Positions 1 through 8,536 of a DNA stretch of 64,000 nucleotides are shown piece by piece. The stretch comes from Candidatus Marithrix sp. Canyon 246. Its GTDB lineage: Bacteria > Pseudomonadota > Gammaproteobacteria > Beggiatoales > Beggiatoaceae. The position numbers and the translations under genes are program-made. Location of the stretch: NCBI RefSeq assembly GCF_001723685.1, contig NZ_MCBX01000037.1, forward strand, positions 1 through 64,000, read 5' to 3'. The notes below the pieces were generated by a model. That model saw only the letters and a program-made list of their open reading frames with translations, was not told the DNA's origin and did no database searches. Position 1 is the first letter of the stretch; each line of letters starts with the position of its first letter.

Positions 1-19
1 AGATGTGTATAAGAGACAG
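1..19. other. Tn5/Nextera transposase mosaic end (library adapter)
   Basis: The first 19 bases are identical to the Tn5 mosaic end used in Nextera sequencing libraries. It is an untrimmed adapter at a contig end, not genomic DNA. Genomic sequence begins at about position 20, so nothing upstream of the ubiD terminator is known. Confidence 0.95.
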
Positions 20-30
20 GTATTATGATC

Positions 31-58
31 GGTGGGTTTCGCTGTCGCTCTACCCACC
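31..58 (-). terminator. Palindrome just downstream of ubiD
   Basis: A 7-bp inverted repeat (ggtgggt / acccacc) encloses a 14-base loop, 8 bases beyond the ubiD stop codon. It could end ubiD transcription or be one of the short dispersed palindromes of this genome. There is no clear U-run, so terminator function is only likely. Confidence 0.4.
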
Positions 59-65
59 CTACTAA

Positions 66-1520
66 CTAAATAATCTTATCCCAAATTTTATCAATTCTAT
101 CCTTAACAGCCGCTGTCATGGTAATAGGCTTGCCCCATTCCCGTTGAGTTTCGCCTTGCCATTTATTAGTAGCATCAAAACCTATTTTGCCTCCTAATCC
201 TGATACTGGTGAGGCAAAATCTAAATAGTCTATAGGTGTATTCTCAATAATGGTACTATCACGCGCTGGATCCATGCGAGTTGTCATTGCCCAAATTACA
301 TCTTGCCAGTCGCGCACATTGACATCATCATCAGTAATAATTACAAACTTAGTGTACATAAATTGGCGTAAAAATGACCAAACTCCAAACATTACTCGTT
401 TTGCATGTCCGGGATATTGTTTTTTGATGCTTACTATTGCCATTCTATAAGAACAGCCTTCTGGGGGCAAATAAAAATCTACAATTTCTGGAAATTGCTT
501 TTGTAATATTGGCACAAAAACTTCATTTAAGGCTACTCCTAAAATAGCCGGCTCATCTGGTGGACGACCAGTATATGTACTATGATAAATAGGATCATGA
601 CGATGAGTTATACGTTCTACAGTAAATACTGGAAAAGTATCCACTTCATTGTAATAACCTGTATGATCACCAAATGGTCCTTCAGGGGCAGTTTCATTTG
701 GATAAATATAACCTTCTAGGACAAATTCAGCACTCGCAGGTACTTGTAAATCATGGCTAATACAGCGCGTAACTTCGGTGCGACTACCACGTAATAAACC
801 AGCAAAGGCGTATTCTGATAAAGAATCAGGGATTGGAGTGACTGCGCCTAAAATAGTTGCTGGATCAGTACCTAATGCCACTGCAATGGGAAAAGGTTTA
901 TCTGGATTAACTTGTAGCCATTCTTGATAATCTAAGGCTCCACCGCGATGAGATAGCCAACGCATAATCAGCTTATTTTTGCCAATGACTTGTTGTCGAT
1001 AAATCCCTAAATTTTGACGCTCCTTATGTGGACCTTTAGTAATAACTAAACCCCAAGTAATCAAAGGTCCAGCATCTTCAGGCCAACAGGTTTGAATCGG
1101 TAATTTAGATAAATCAGGTTCAGTAATAACAACTTCCTGACAAGCCGCTTTACGAATCACCTTAGCGGGCATATTTAATACTTGCTTAAACAGCGGCAAC
1201 TTTGCCCAAGCATCCTTAAAACCTTTTGGAGGATCAGGCTCTTTTAAAAAAGCTAATAATTTTCCAACCTCTCTCAAGGCAGAAATAGAATCTTGCCCCA
1301 TACCAAGGGCTACTCGTTCAGGAGTACCAAATAAATTGGCTAAAACTGGAATTGAATGCCCTTTAGGATTCTCAAATAATAAAGCTGGACCCTTGGCACG
1401 TAAAGTACGATCACAAATTTCAGTCATTTCCAAATAGGGATCAATCTCTAATTGAATACGTTTGAGTTCGCCTTGTTGTTCTAGTTGGTTTATGAAGTCT
1501 CTTAGATCTTTGTATTTCAT
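66..1520 (-). CDS. ubiD: UbiD, 4-hydroxy-3-polyprenylbenzoate decarboxylase
   Basis: UbiD removes the ring carboxyl group of 4-hydroxy-3-polyprenylbenzoate in ubiquinone synthesis, using the prenylated flavin made by UbiX. The protein is 484 aa, normal for the family. It starts with the typical [10 protein letters not shown] and has the conserved [12 protein letters not shown] block near residues 280-292, which carries acidic active-site residues, and a family-like C-terminal half (GKPITM near the end). It lies 3 bases downstream of the NusG-domain-II gene on the same strand, so the two are probably co-transcribed with the aminotransferase. Ubiquinone synthesis fits an aerobic or nitrate-respiring gammaproteobacterium. 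Confidence 0.96.
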   Translation of the reverse strand: MKYKDLRDFINQLEQQGELKRIQLEIDPYLEMTEICDRTLRAKGPALLFENPKGHSIPVLANLFGTPERVALGMGQDSISALREVGKLLAFLKEPDPPKGFKDAWAKLPLFKQVLNMPAKVIRKAACQEVVITEPDLSKLPIQTCWPEDAGPLITWGLVITKGPHKERQNLGIYRQQVIGKNKLIMRWLSHRGGALDYQEWLQVNPDKPFPIAVALGTDPATILGAVTPIPDSLSEYAFAGLLRGSRTEVTRCISHDLQVPASAEFVLEGYIYPNETAPEGPFGDHTGYYNEVDTFPVFTVERITHRHDPIYHSTYTGRPPDEPAILGVALNEVFVPILQKQFPEIVDFYLPPEGCSYRMAIVSIKKQYPGHAKRVMFGVWSFLRQFMYTKFVIITDDDVNVRDWQDVIWAMTTRMDPARDSTIIENTPIDYLDFASPVSGLGGKIGFDATNKWQGETQREWGKPITMTAAVKDRIDKIWDKII

Positions 1521-1523
1521 GTT

Positions 1524-1889
1524 CTAATAAACAATAGCATCATACTCTTGAGTATCTTGCATTTGAATGGTGATTTTATTGGGAAGGCATACAGCTATTT
1601 CTCTTCCATGAGTTAGCCAGCCTGTATGTACACATTGTTGATTGTGACAAGGTGAAGTTACAAATCTAATACGTCCTTGTGATATTTCTATTATGCTTTT
1701 TCCTATTGCACCTTCTATATTAAACTTTTTATCTTCATGTAAGTTAATCTTTATAGGTGCTTGGTTTGCTACTAAGATTTGGGCATAATTTGCCTTGTCT
1801 GGTTTTATCCAGTAGTGTTGATATAGCCAGATAATAAACATAATTGCTAAAGCAATTATAATCTTATCTGCTATCGTGCTATAATACAT
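1524..1889 (-). CDS. NusG domain II-containing membrane-anchored protein
   Basis: This 121-aa protein has one N-terminal membrane segment (about residues 8-23) followed by a small soluble domain. The motif SPCHNQQCVHTGW with a following CLPNKI is typical of the stand-alone NusG domain II family (DUF1312-like). Family members are often found near ApbE or Rnf genes, but the function is not established. The two Cys in CHNQQC and the later Cys are conserved in my memory of the family and may bind a metal or form a disulfide outside the membrane. The start overlaps the end of the aminotransferase gene by 11 bases, indicating coupled translation. Confidence 0.8.
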   Translation of the reverse strand: MYYSTIADKIIIALAIMFIIWLYQHYWIKPDKANYAQILVANQAPIKINLHEDKKFNIEGAIGKSIIEISQGRIRFVTSPCHNQQCVHTGWLTHGREIAVCLPNKITIQMQDTQEYDAIVY

Positions 1890-3057
1890 TCCTTATTCTT
1901 TGCATTGCTTCTTTTAAGGTTTCCATGCTGGTTGCAAAGGATATACGTATATAACCTTGGGCACCAAAAGCTGAGCCGGGTACTAAGGCAACACCTGCTT
2001 TTTCAATTAAAAATTCACTTAATTCTACATCTGTTTTGATATCTAAACGTTGCATCACTTTTTCCATATAGGGAAACAGGTAGAATGTGCCTTGAGCGGG
2101 TAAGCATTGAATGTCTTCTATTTTTAGTACTGAATCTAACACAAAATCATGGCGTTTTTTAAATAGCGCGATCATTTTTTCAATAAATGATTGATCACCT
2201 TCTAAAGCTGCTACAGCGGCATATTGAGATATAGATGTAGGATTAGAAGTGCTTTGTGATTGAATTATCTTCATTTTTTGAATGATCTGATCAGGTCCAG
2301 CGGCATAGCCTATACGCCATCCTGTCATAGAATATGCTTTTGATACTCCGCTCAGCACTATGGTACGATCATATAATTCTGGGCATACATTTAAGATATT
2401 TTTAAATGGACCACCTTCCCAAAGTATATGTTCATACATATCATCTGTTGCAACTAAAATTTTAGGATAATTACGTAAAACTGCACCTAAAGCTTCTAAT
2501 TCTTCGGGGGTGTAGTGTACACCTGTAGGATTAGACGGACTATTTATGAAAAATAATCTGGTTTGATCTGTTATAGCTGCTTCTAATTGTTTAGCTGTGA
2601 TTTTAAAGTTTTGTTTAATACCAGTCTGAAGTATAACTGGTATAGCACCGGCTAACATGACTATATCAGGATATGATACCCAATAAGGGGATGGAATAAT
2701 AACCTCATCACCGGGATTTAAAAATGCTTGAGCTAAATTATAAATACTTTGCTTGCCACCTGATGAAACCAAAACTTGTTTTATACCATAATCAAGTTGA
2801 TTATCACGCGCAAATTTATTAATGACTGCATTTTTCAACTCAGGAATACCATCAACAGGCGTATATTTAGTATAACCTTTATTCAGTGCCTCAACAGCGG
2901 CTTCTTTTATATGACGTGGAGTATCAAAATCAGGCTCACCTGCACCTAAACCAATAATATCTTTGCCAGCGGCTCGCATTTCAGCGGCACGAGCTGTAAT
3001 GGCTAAAGTAGGAGAAGGTTTTATAGTTTGAACTCGTTGGGCAATTTGTAAATTCAC
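1879..3057 (-). CDS. aspC: Aspartate aminotransferase, class I (subgroup Ib)
   Basis: A PLP enzyme that exchanges the amino group between aspartate and 2-oxoglutarate; some subgroup Ib members also act on prephenate. It is 392 aa, as expected. The PLP lysine lies in SGVSKAYSMTGWRIGYA (about residue 235-240). The NSPSNPTG motif that holds the substrate carboxylate and the C-terminal RISFA arginine region are present. It is divergent from dusB with 71 bases between them, and its 3' end overlaps the next gene. The exact substrate cannot be read from the sequence, so the symbol stands for the family. Confidence 0.9.
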   Translation of the reverse strand: MNLQIAQRVQTIKPSPTLAITARAAEMRAAGKDIIGLGAGEPDFDTPRHIKEAAVEALNKGYTKYTPVDGIPELKNAVINKFARDNQLDYGIKQVLVSSGGKQSIYNLAQAFLNPGDEVIIPSPYWVSYPDIVMLAGAIPVILQTGIKQNFKITAKQLEAAITDQTRLFFINSPSNPTGVHYTPEELEALGAVLRNYPKILVATDDMYEHILWEGGPFKNILNVCPELYDRTIVLSGVSKAYSMTGWRIGYAAGPDQIIQKMKIIQSQSTSNPTSISQYAAVAALEGDQSFIEKMIALFKKRHDFVLDSVLKIEDIQCLPAQGTFYLFPYMEKVMQRLDIKTDVELSEFLIEKAGVALVPGSAFGAQGYIRISFATSMETLKEAMQRIRNVL

Positions 3058-3128
3058 AGTTCGTTCCTTATTAAGGTTAATAATTTGGTTTGTTTTAACT
3101 ATTCTATCAAATATAAATAATAAATATT

Positions 3129-4097
3129 ATGCAAATTGGTCCATATAAATTAAAAAATCGCTTGGTTCTAGCTCCAATGGCTGGTGTTACTGATCGCCCT
3201 TATCGGCAATTATGTAAGAAAATGGGTGCTGGAATGGCGGTGTCTGAAATGATTTCGTCTAATTCTCTACTTTGGGGTAGTGAAAAAACTAAGCGTCGCG
3301 CTAATCATGAGGGTGAAATCGAGCCGCGTTATGTGCAAATTGCTGGAGCTGATCCTAAGTTATTGGCAGAAGCGGCGCAACATAATGTTGATAATGGGGC
3401 GCAAATTATTGATATTAATATGGGTTGCCCTGCAAAAAAAGTTTGTAACGTTATGGCGGGTTCAGCTTTGTTGAAAAATGAGGCTTTGGTTGCTGATATT
3501 TTGGACGCTGTGGTTAATGCAGTTGAAATACCAGTAACTTTAAAAATACGCACAGGTTGGGATAAAGAAAATCGTAATGCAGTTAAAGTAGCTCAAATAG
3601 CTGAACAGGCTGGTATTCAATCTTTAGCGGTACATGGGCGTACTCGTGCCTGTGGTTATAGTGGTGAGGCTGAGTATGATACTATTGCTGCGATTAAAGC
3701 TAGTGTTAATATTCCTGTAATTGCAAATGGTGATATTCGTACACCAGAACAGGCTAAGTATGTTTTGGATTATACTGGGGCAAATGCAGTTATGATTGGG
3801 CGTGCTGCTTTAGGTAAGCCTTGGATTTTTCGTGAAATTGATCATTTTTTAACTAAGTCTGAGCATTTAGCTCCACCCTCTATTATTGAAATTCGCGATG
3901 TGTTGTTAGAACATTTAGATAATCTCTATCAATTTTATGGTGAATATACGGGGGTACGTATGGCACGTAAACATTTATCATGGTATAGTAAGGGACAACG
4001 TTATGGGGCAAATTTTCGCCAAGTGGTTAATAAAGTAGATACTTGTGCTGAACAACTGAAATTAACAAAAGATTTTTTTGATGGATTGCTTTCATGA
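3129..4097 (+). CDS. dusB: tRNA-dihydrouridine synthase B
   Basis: DusB is an FMN enzyme that reduces uridine to dihydrouridine in the tRNA D-loop (U17 in E. coli). The N-terminal TIM barrel begins MQIGPYKLKNRLVLAPMAGV, and the catalytic Cys is in NMGCPAKKV (about residue 100). The HGRTR and GDI motifs for FMN phosphate binding are visible, and the 322-aa length is normal. In many gammaproteobacteria dusB is followed by fis; here a PP-loop ATPase of different codon use follows 42 bases later, so fis is absent from its usual place. Confidence 0.95.
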   Translation: MQIGPYKLKNRLVLAPMAGVTDRPYRQLCKKMGAGMAVSEMISSNSLLWGSEKTKRRANHEGEIEPRYVQIAGADPKLLAEAAQHNVDNGAQIIDINMGCPAKKVCNVMAGSALLKNEALVADILDAVVNAVEIPVTLKIRTGWDKENRNAVKVAQIAEQAGIQSLAVHGRTRACGYSGEAEYDTIAAIKASVNIPVIANGDIRTPEQAKYVLDYTGANAVMIGRAALGKPWIFREIDHFLTKSEHLAPPSIIEIRDVLLEHLDNLYQFYGEYTGVRMARKHLSWYSKGQRYGANFRQVVNKVDTCAEQLKLTKDFFDGLLS

Positions 4098-4139
4098 TAA
4101 CATTGCTTGACATTTTAGTGGTTAATTTAGAGATAATAT

Positions 4140-5117
4140 ATGAGAGCATTAGCATTATTTAGCGGTGGATTAGATTCAACATTAGCTATGAAACTGATAG
4201 TAAATCAAGGTATTGAAGTTATTGCAATAAATGTCAATACTGGATTTGGAGGTACACAAGATAGATTAGTACATATGCAAAATATGTGTGATCAAGTTGG
4301 AGCAGAATTAGAAATATTAGATTTAAGAGAAAAATATTTAGATGAAGTATTGTTTGAACCGAAATATGGTTATGGTAAAAACTTTAATCCCTGTATAGAT
4401 TGTCATGGATTTATGTTTAGACATTCCAGTGCTTTACTCAAAAAATATGATGCTTCTTTTGTCATAAGTGGTGAAGTATTGGGGCAACGACCAATGAGTC
4501 AAAATAAAGATGCTTTAAATAAAGTAAAAAAATTAAGTGAAATTGATGAACTTATTGTAAGACCAATGAGTGCAAAACTGTTACCAATTAGTAAACCAGA
4601 AAGAGAAGCTTGGGTAGATAGAGAAAAATTATTAGATATATCTGGACGAGGAAGAGGAAGACAGTTAGAACTAGCAAAAGAGATAGGATTAGAGGATTTT
4701 GAACTACCAGCAGGTGGATGTTTATTAACCAAAATACAATTTAGCAATAGACTAAAAGATTTTGTTAAACATGATGGACTTGAAGTTGATGACATCAATA
4801 CATTAAAATTTGGAAGGCAATTAAGATTACCAGATGGTGCAAAACTGATTATTGGGAGAAATCAAGAAGATAATGATAAACTAGAAAAAACTCATAGCAA
4901 AAAATATCTAAAAGGTAAAATTGTTGATGCTGTTGGTCCATGTGTATTGCTTGATAAAAATGCTAGTGAACAAGATAAGCTATTAGCTGCTAATAGCATT
5001 ATCACTTATGGTAAAACTGAAGCAAATAAAGAATATGAAATAGATTTTGGTGAACTAAAAATTAAAGGTCAAAGATTGGCTTCAACAGATGAGATTCAAC
5101 AATATATTATCACATAA
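4140..5117 (+). CDS. PP-loop ATPase (tRNA-thiolation type) with C-terminal NFACT-R-like domain
   Basis: The 325-aa protein opens with the PP-loop SGGLDST (residues 8-14) of enzymes that adenylate tRNA uridine or similar substrates. A PCIDCH motif (about residue 90) and AGGC (about 200) are Cys sites like those of thiouridylases. The last ~110 residues, with GRQLRLPDGAKLIIGRNQ, resemble the NFACT-R/DUF814 domain. This arrangement is known to me mainly from Campylobacterota, where it is annotated as MnmA-like; the real substrate is not known. Arginine is coded almost only by AGA/CGA, unlike the CGT/CGC-rich dusB next door, which suggests horizontal transfer. Confidence 0.7.
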   Translation: MRALALFSGGLDSTLAMKLIVNQGIEVIAINVNTGFGGTQDRLVHMQNMCDQVGAELEILDLREKYLDEVLFEPKYGYGKNFNPCIDCHGFMFRHSSALLKKYDASFVISGEVLGQRPMSQNKDALNKVKKLSEIDELIVRPMSAKLLPISKPEREAWVDREKLLDISGRGRGRQLELAKEIGLEDFELPAGGCLLTKIQFSNRLKDFVKHDGLEVDDINTLKFGRQLRLPDGAKLIIGRNQEDNDKLEKTHSKKYLKGKIVDAVGPCVLLDKNASEQDKLLAANSIITYGKTEANKEYEIDFGELKIKGQRLASTDEIQQYIIT

Positions 5118-5125
5118 TATAGCAA

Positions 5126-5812
5126 TTATTTTACCAGCCGCTCCGCCTCCTGAAAGTCAAATTCATAAAGGTGAGCGGCAGTAATATCCACAGTCAATCC
5201 ACCACGATTGACTTTTAATCCCCTTTCTTGTAAACGAACAAGCATCATACGCTGAAGTTCATACAATCCTTTGAAATTGCCGTGAGAATTCCACACATTT
5301 TGTGAACGAAACTGTGCAAAAAAATGCAATTGTCCATCGCGTATTAGAGCTTGAATGTGAGTTAAACATGCCATACGTTTGATATTGGGTTGAATTTTTC
5401 GTTCCCATTCAAGTGGATGTATCAAGTTGATGATAACTGATTTGGACTCTGGGCGTTTTCTTAGTTGTTCAACTGCGGTTTCAAATTGATTACCATAAGG
5501 ATTAACAAAAATACGATAACCATAACTGCCACCAAGTTCTTTATCAATTTTGGTGGTTAGTATTTTTCTTACATATTGAGTCTGCCGCGCCATATCCATT
5601 AATGGATGTATAGATTCAAAATCTGCATCTGGACTAAAATAAACACTCACTCCAAACTGTTCTCGAATCTTTTGATCATCATCCTTACCCATTGTGCTAT
5701 TATTGAATACAGATGATACATAACTAGTCCATCCATCAACGATGGAATGGGCAACGATTTTTTTGCCGAAATGGTTCATGATATTTTCCGATATTGTGAA
5801 TTTAAAAACCAT
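5126..5812 (-). CDS. Thymidylate-synthase-fold protein
   Basis: The C-terminal half carries the landmarks of thymidylate synthase: a catalytic-type Cys in RMACLTHIQ, then DGQLHFFAQFRSQNV, which corresponds to the family's DGxLxxxxYQRSxDV, and LTVDITAAHLYEFDF at the position of the GDxHxY region. The N-terminal half is divergent and the family's folate-binding end is not obvious, so it may be a specialised pyrimidine C5 methylase or hydroxymethylase rather than housekeeping ThyA. Upstream in-frame codons exist as far as 5962, but they would overlap the next gene. I prefer the ATG at 5812; a second ATG at 5779 has a better GGAAA ribosome site. It is 3' to the CHAT locus. Confidence 0.6.
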   Translation of the reverse strand: MVFKFTISENIMNHFGKKIVAHSIVDGWTSYVSSVFNNSTMGKDDDQKIREQFGVSVYFSPDADFESIHPLMDMARQTQYVRKILTTKIDKELGGSYGYRIFVNPYGNQFETAVEQLRKRPESKSVIINLIHPLEWERKIQPNIKRMACLTHIQALIRDGQLHFFAQFRSQNVWNSHGNFKGLYELQRMMLVRLQERGLKVNRGGLTVDITAAHLYEFDFQEAERLVK

Positions 5813-5880
5813 CCGAGCTCGGTTATATAGTTCATAACAGACACTAAAAAAAATCGTCCCACTTTTTCTATAAAAAAATA

Positions 5881-6551
5881 ATGAAAGAATATAAACAATA
5901 TTTATGGTGTTGTGGATGTAAAATGGAATCACCACCATCAGAATTGGTCTTATTATTGACAAAACATTATCCTCCTAAAAAAACTGATAATAAATTTACA
6001 TCATATATCAGAAATTTAGATATATACTCTGGAGAGTTTTTGGCTAACTTTGCAAACGGATTATGTAACCGTATGCGTTGGCGTGGATTATCAAATGTTT
6101 ACCCAAAATTTATTTGTTATCCATTTTTTGCTGATTGGGGAGAAAGAGGCGCATTTGATGCATTATTGATAGATTGTGTTGAGTATGCTATAGTTAAAAA
6201 ATTACTGGATTATGTTCAGCATTAAAAAAGTATGACAATATTGACTATCTTGTTTACAACAATATCAAATCTTTTCTACATGATAGACAACGACATTGTG
6301 ATCCAATTGGTTATGCTGTAGGCATAAATACCCAAGTTGCGGTTCAACAAGCGGTTACACAGGGTGTGTTCACCGCTCAAGAATTAAATAACCAAGGAAA
6401 AGTCTATAATGAAACAATACTGACAGTTTCTGCTAATAGTTCATCAGAGGAACCATCTAATAAGGAAGCTTTAAAAAGAGCACTTGGTAAAACCAAATGG
6501 CTTCAAATACAGTTAAAATTAGTGGAAAGGAGAAAACCAGTCCAAGCTTAA
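5881..6551 (+). pseudogene. N-terminal part of a broken regulator at the head of the CHAT locus
   Basis: The gene begins at 5881 and runs in one frame to a stop at 6225. Coding sense continues one frame over, with FLHDRQRHCDPIGYAVG and later KWLQIQLKL, to a TAA at 6549. The shift lies at an A6 run (6224-6229). After the TAA the same frame goes on without break into the HTH part at 6615-7004. The three pieces together would make a protein of about 370 aa. I do not recognise the N-terminal domain. Its place directly before a DUF1822 gene matches cyanobacterial and Thiotrichales CHAT operons in which a sigma-like regulator comes first. Confidence 0.55.
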
Positions 6552-7004
6552 CTGTGTCAAGTAATTTGCCAATTAGCTGAACAAGGTTATATAAGCAGTT
6601 TCAAGTTTGGAGATTTGGCGAAAATTATTAAGGATGAAGTTCGTTCAAAATGGCAATCTTTAAACCTCGCATTGGAATGCGATGAATTTAATCAAATTTT
6701 CAAACAACTTGACAATATTGCCGAACCGCTAAAGTTTGATACCACTGATGAACAGTGGGAAAGTTGGCAAAATTTAATTAAACAAATTAATAATGATATT
6801 GATAATATGAATTGTCATTCTAAGGTTCGTCAACGAATTTTTGAAGAATTTCAACTAATTGTCACTTTGATTGAAGAAGACCAAGAACCGCCTTCTCAAG
6901 CTCAATTGGCAAAATACCTAAAAATTCCCAAAAATACACTTAATCAAGATATGAAAAGGCTCCGTAAACTATTACTCCAAAGACCTAACACTAGGGAAAT
7001 ATAA
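6552..7004 (+). pseudogene. C-terminal HTH part of the same broken regulator
   Basis: Directly after the in-frame TAA at 6549-6551 the reading frame continues as LCQVICQLAEQGYISSFKFGD and then from a TTG at 6615 for 129 aa. The end, PSQAQLAKYLKIPKNTLNQDMKRLRKLLL, is a helix-turn-helix of the sigma region 4 / MarR-like sort. If the HTH part is translated alone from 6615 it could still bind DNA. It overlaps the DUF1822 gene by one base (TAATG), so translation of the two is coupled. Confidence 0.55.
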
Positions 7005-7897
7005 TGAGCCAAAACCCTTTAGAACGATTACATCAACTTGCAGATACAATGAAGACCAAATTGGAGAAAGTAGCCAATAAGCTTTCCCAATTACCAAAAA
7101 CTCCACAAGCTGGAGATATTTTTAGAATTGATAATCAGAAAACAATAGGATTATTGCAATGGGTGCTACTATATTCACAAGCAGAACAATGGTTCATAGT
7201 ACCAGCAGATGATAATCCAATGACAGGCACTACTGACATTGCTATTTCAGAAAAAGCCCTATGTGGACCATTGACATTGCGCTGTAGCCAAGGAATATGG
7301 ATACCAGAAACAAATTTGGATTTGAGCTTACGTGTTGGAGTCCTAGAAAATTGGCACTTATACCGTGCTATTGATAAGGTCAAAGGCAAGATACAAAGCA
7401 CCGCTTGGCAAAGAGAAACTGAGGCTGATCCTGAATATGAAGAATGGATGGAACAGGTAATTCAAGAACGGGAAACTTTGAAATTCAAAAAACCAGTGGT
7501 GAACTTGATTCAATGGTTTCAGAATAATTTTGCTGATTGGCTAGAATTGAATCGTATCCCGACCAATCTGGCTTTTCTGCCAGTTAGAACAAAGGCAGTT
7601 AAACGAGCTAAAGAGATCAATTTAGGCAAGGATTATAAGGTGGTTCTTGTTCTTGATATACGTAAATTTGATAATGAGAATATCGAAGTAGTATTTTGGC
7701 TGTGTGCAGAACAAACTGCTTTACCGAAAAATATCAAATTCACGCTGTTTGATAAATCATCTGGAATAGATCGGGAAAAAACCGCTAATGGCACTGAAAA
7801 ATACCTAAATATAAAATGGTCATTTAGTATTAAAGAAGAATTTTGTATTGCAATACAATTAGATGATGTGAGCTTTACTGAAAGTTTTATGCTTTAA
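7004..7897 (+). CDS. DUF1822 family protein of the CHAT locus
   Basis: A 297-aa protein. The C-terminal half fits DUF1822, a family I know mostly from cyanobacteria: VVNLIQWFQNNFADW, then RAKEINLG before a beta-rich stretch, and the ending AIQLDDVSFTESF. The N-terminal half is less conserved. In cyanobacteria DUF1822 genes commonly sit between a sigma-like regulator and a CHAT-domain gene, the same order as here. The function is unknown. Its stop codon is 3 bases from the stop of the convergent HNH gene, so the ATPase-HNH pair separates it from the CHAT gene it would normally precede. Confidence 0.65.
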   Translation: MSQNPLERLHQLADTMKTKLEKVANKLSQLPKTPQAGDIFRIDNQKTIGLLQWVLLYSQAEQWFIVPADDNPMTGTTDIAISEKALCGPLTLRCSQGIWIPETNLDLSLRVGVLENWHLYRAIDKVKGKIQSTAWQRETEADPEYEEWMEQVIQERETLKFKKPVVNLIQWFQNNFADWLELNRIPTNLAFLPVRTKAVKRAKEINLGKDYKVVLVLDIRKFDNENIEVVFWLCAEQTALPKNIKFTLFDKSSGIDREKTANGTEKYLNIKWSFSIKEEFCIAIQLDDVSFTESFML

Positions 7898-7900
7898 GTG

Positions 7901-8536
7901 CTACTCTTCAGTAGCTTTTTGATTTTTTAAAAATTGACACAGTATATTTTGTAATATAGGGGCAAATGCGGAAAGTTGTCCATCTTCAGGCTGGTTCAGT
8001 TCTGTCATTATTATTTCTAGTGATTCATCATCTAGCAGCTCAAAATTTTCGGGTGAATCCCACTGAAAAATTAGCGTTTCAACCAATTGTTTACGGGTAT
8101 AAATTAATGCTTTGTTGCTATCGCCCAAGTTTAAAACATCAATAGTCTTGGTGGCGCGTGCTGTTAAGCCTTTTACATGGCCAGAAAGATAAAATTCTAG
8201 TTCCGTCTCACATTCGCTCATTAGAGGCGTTAATGGTATTATTTTTGCGCCATGTGCTTCACCACATTGTTTAGGTTTGTTACAACTGGCAACTATGTTG
8301 TGGAAATTCAGCGTCTGATTAGACGCAACATGTTGTGGTTGGATATGTTCATTATGCGATTTTTTATCAGTAATGCATTGACAACAGTAAGCACATAGAT
8401 AATATTGTTCTTCTAAGCAAGTATTACTAATGGCTTGGCGTTCTACCTTGCTTAAGTCCTGATATTTCCCGTTAGGATTATGTCGCTTCCAGTGGCTTAA
8501 GGTTTTTGGCTCGCTTCCTTTAACGATTTTTCGCAC
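7901..8536 (-). CDS. ptuB: HNH endonuclease of a Septu-type defence pair (PtuB-like)
   Basis: This 211-aa protein matches the retron/Septu HNH family (TIGR02646-like). The zinc and active-site elements are in order: CAYC (about residue 48), NEHIQPQ with the HNH His (about 62), and NIVASC (about 80). In Septu, PtuB is the nuclease that acts with the PtuA ATPase against phages; in retron Ec78 the same two proteins are the effector of a reverse transcriptase. No reverse transcriptase or msr/msd-like sequence is seen nearby, so plain Septu is the better reading. The start overlaps the end of the ATPase gene by 17 bases, a tight two-gene operon. Confidence 0.8.
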   Translation of the reverse strand: MRKIVKGSEPKTLSHWKRHNPNGKYQDLSKVERQAISNTCLEEQYYLCAYCCQCITDKKSHNEHIQPQHVASNQTLNFHNIVASCNKPKQCGEAHGAKIIPLTPLMSECETELEFYLSGHVKGLTARATKTIDVLNLGDSNKALIYTRKQLVETLIFQWDSPENFELLDDESLEIIMTELNQPEDGQLSAFAPILQNILCQFLKNQKATEE

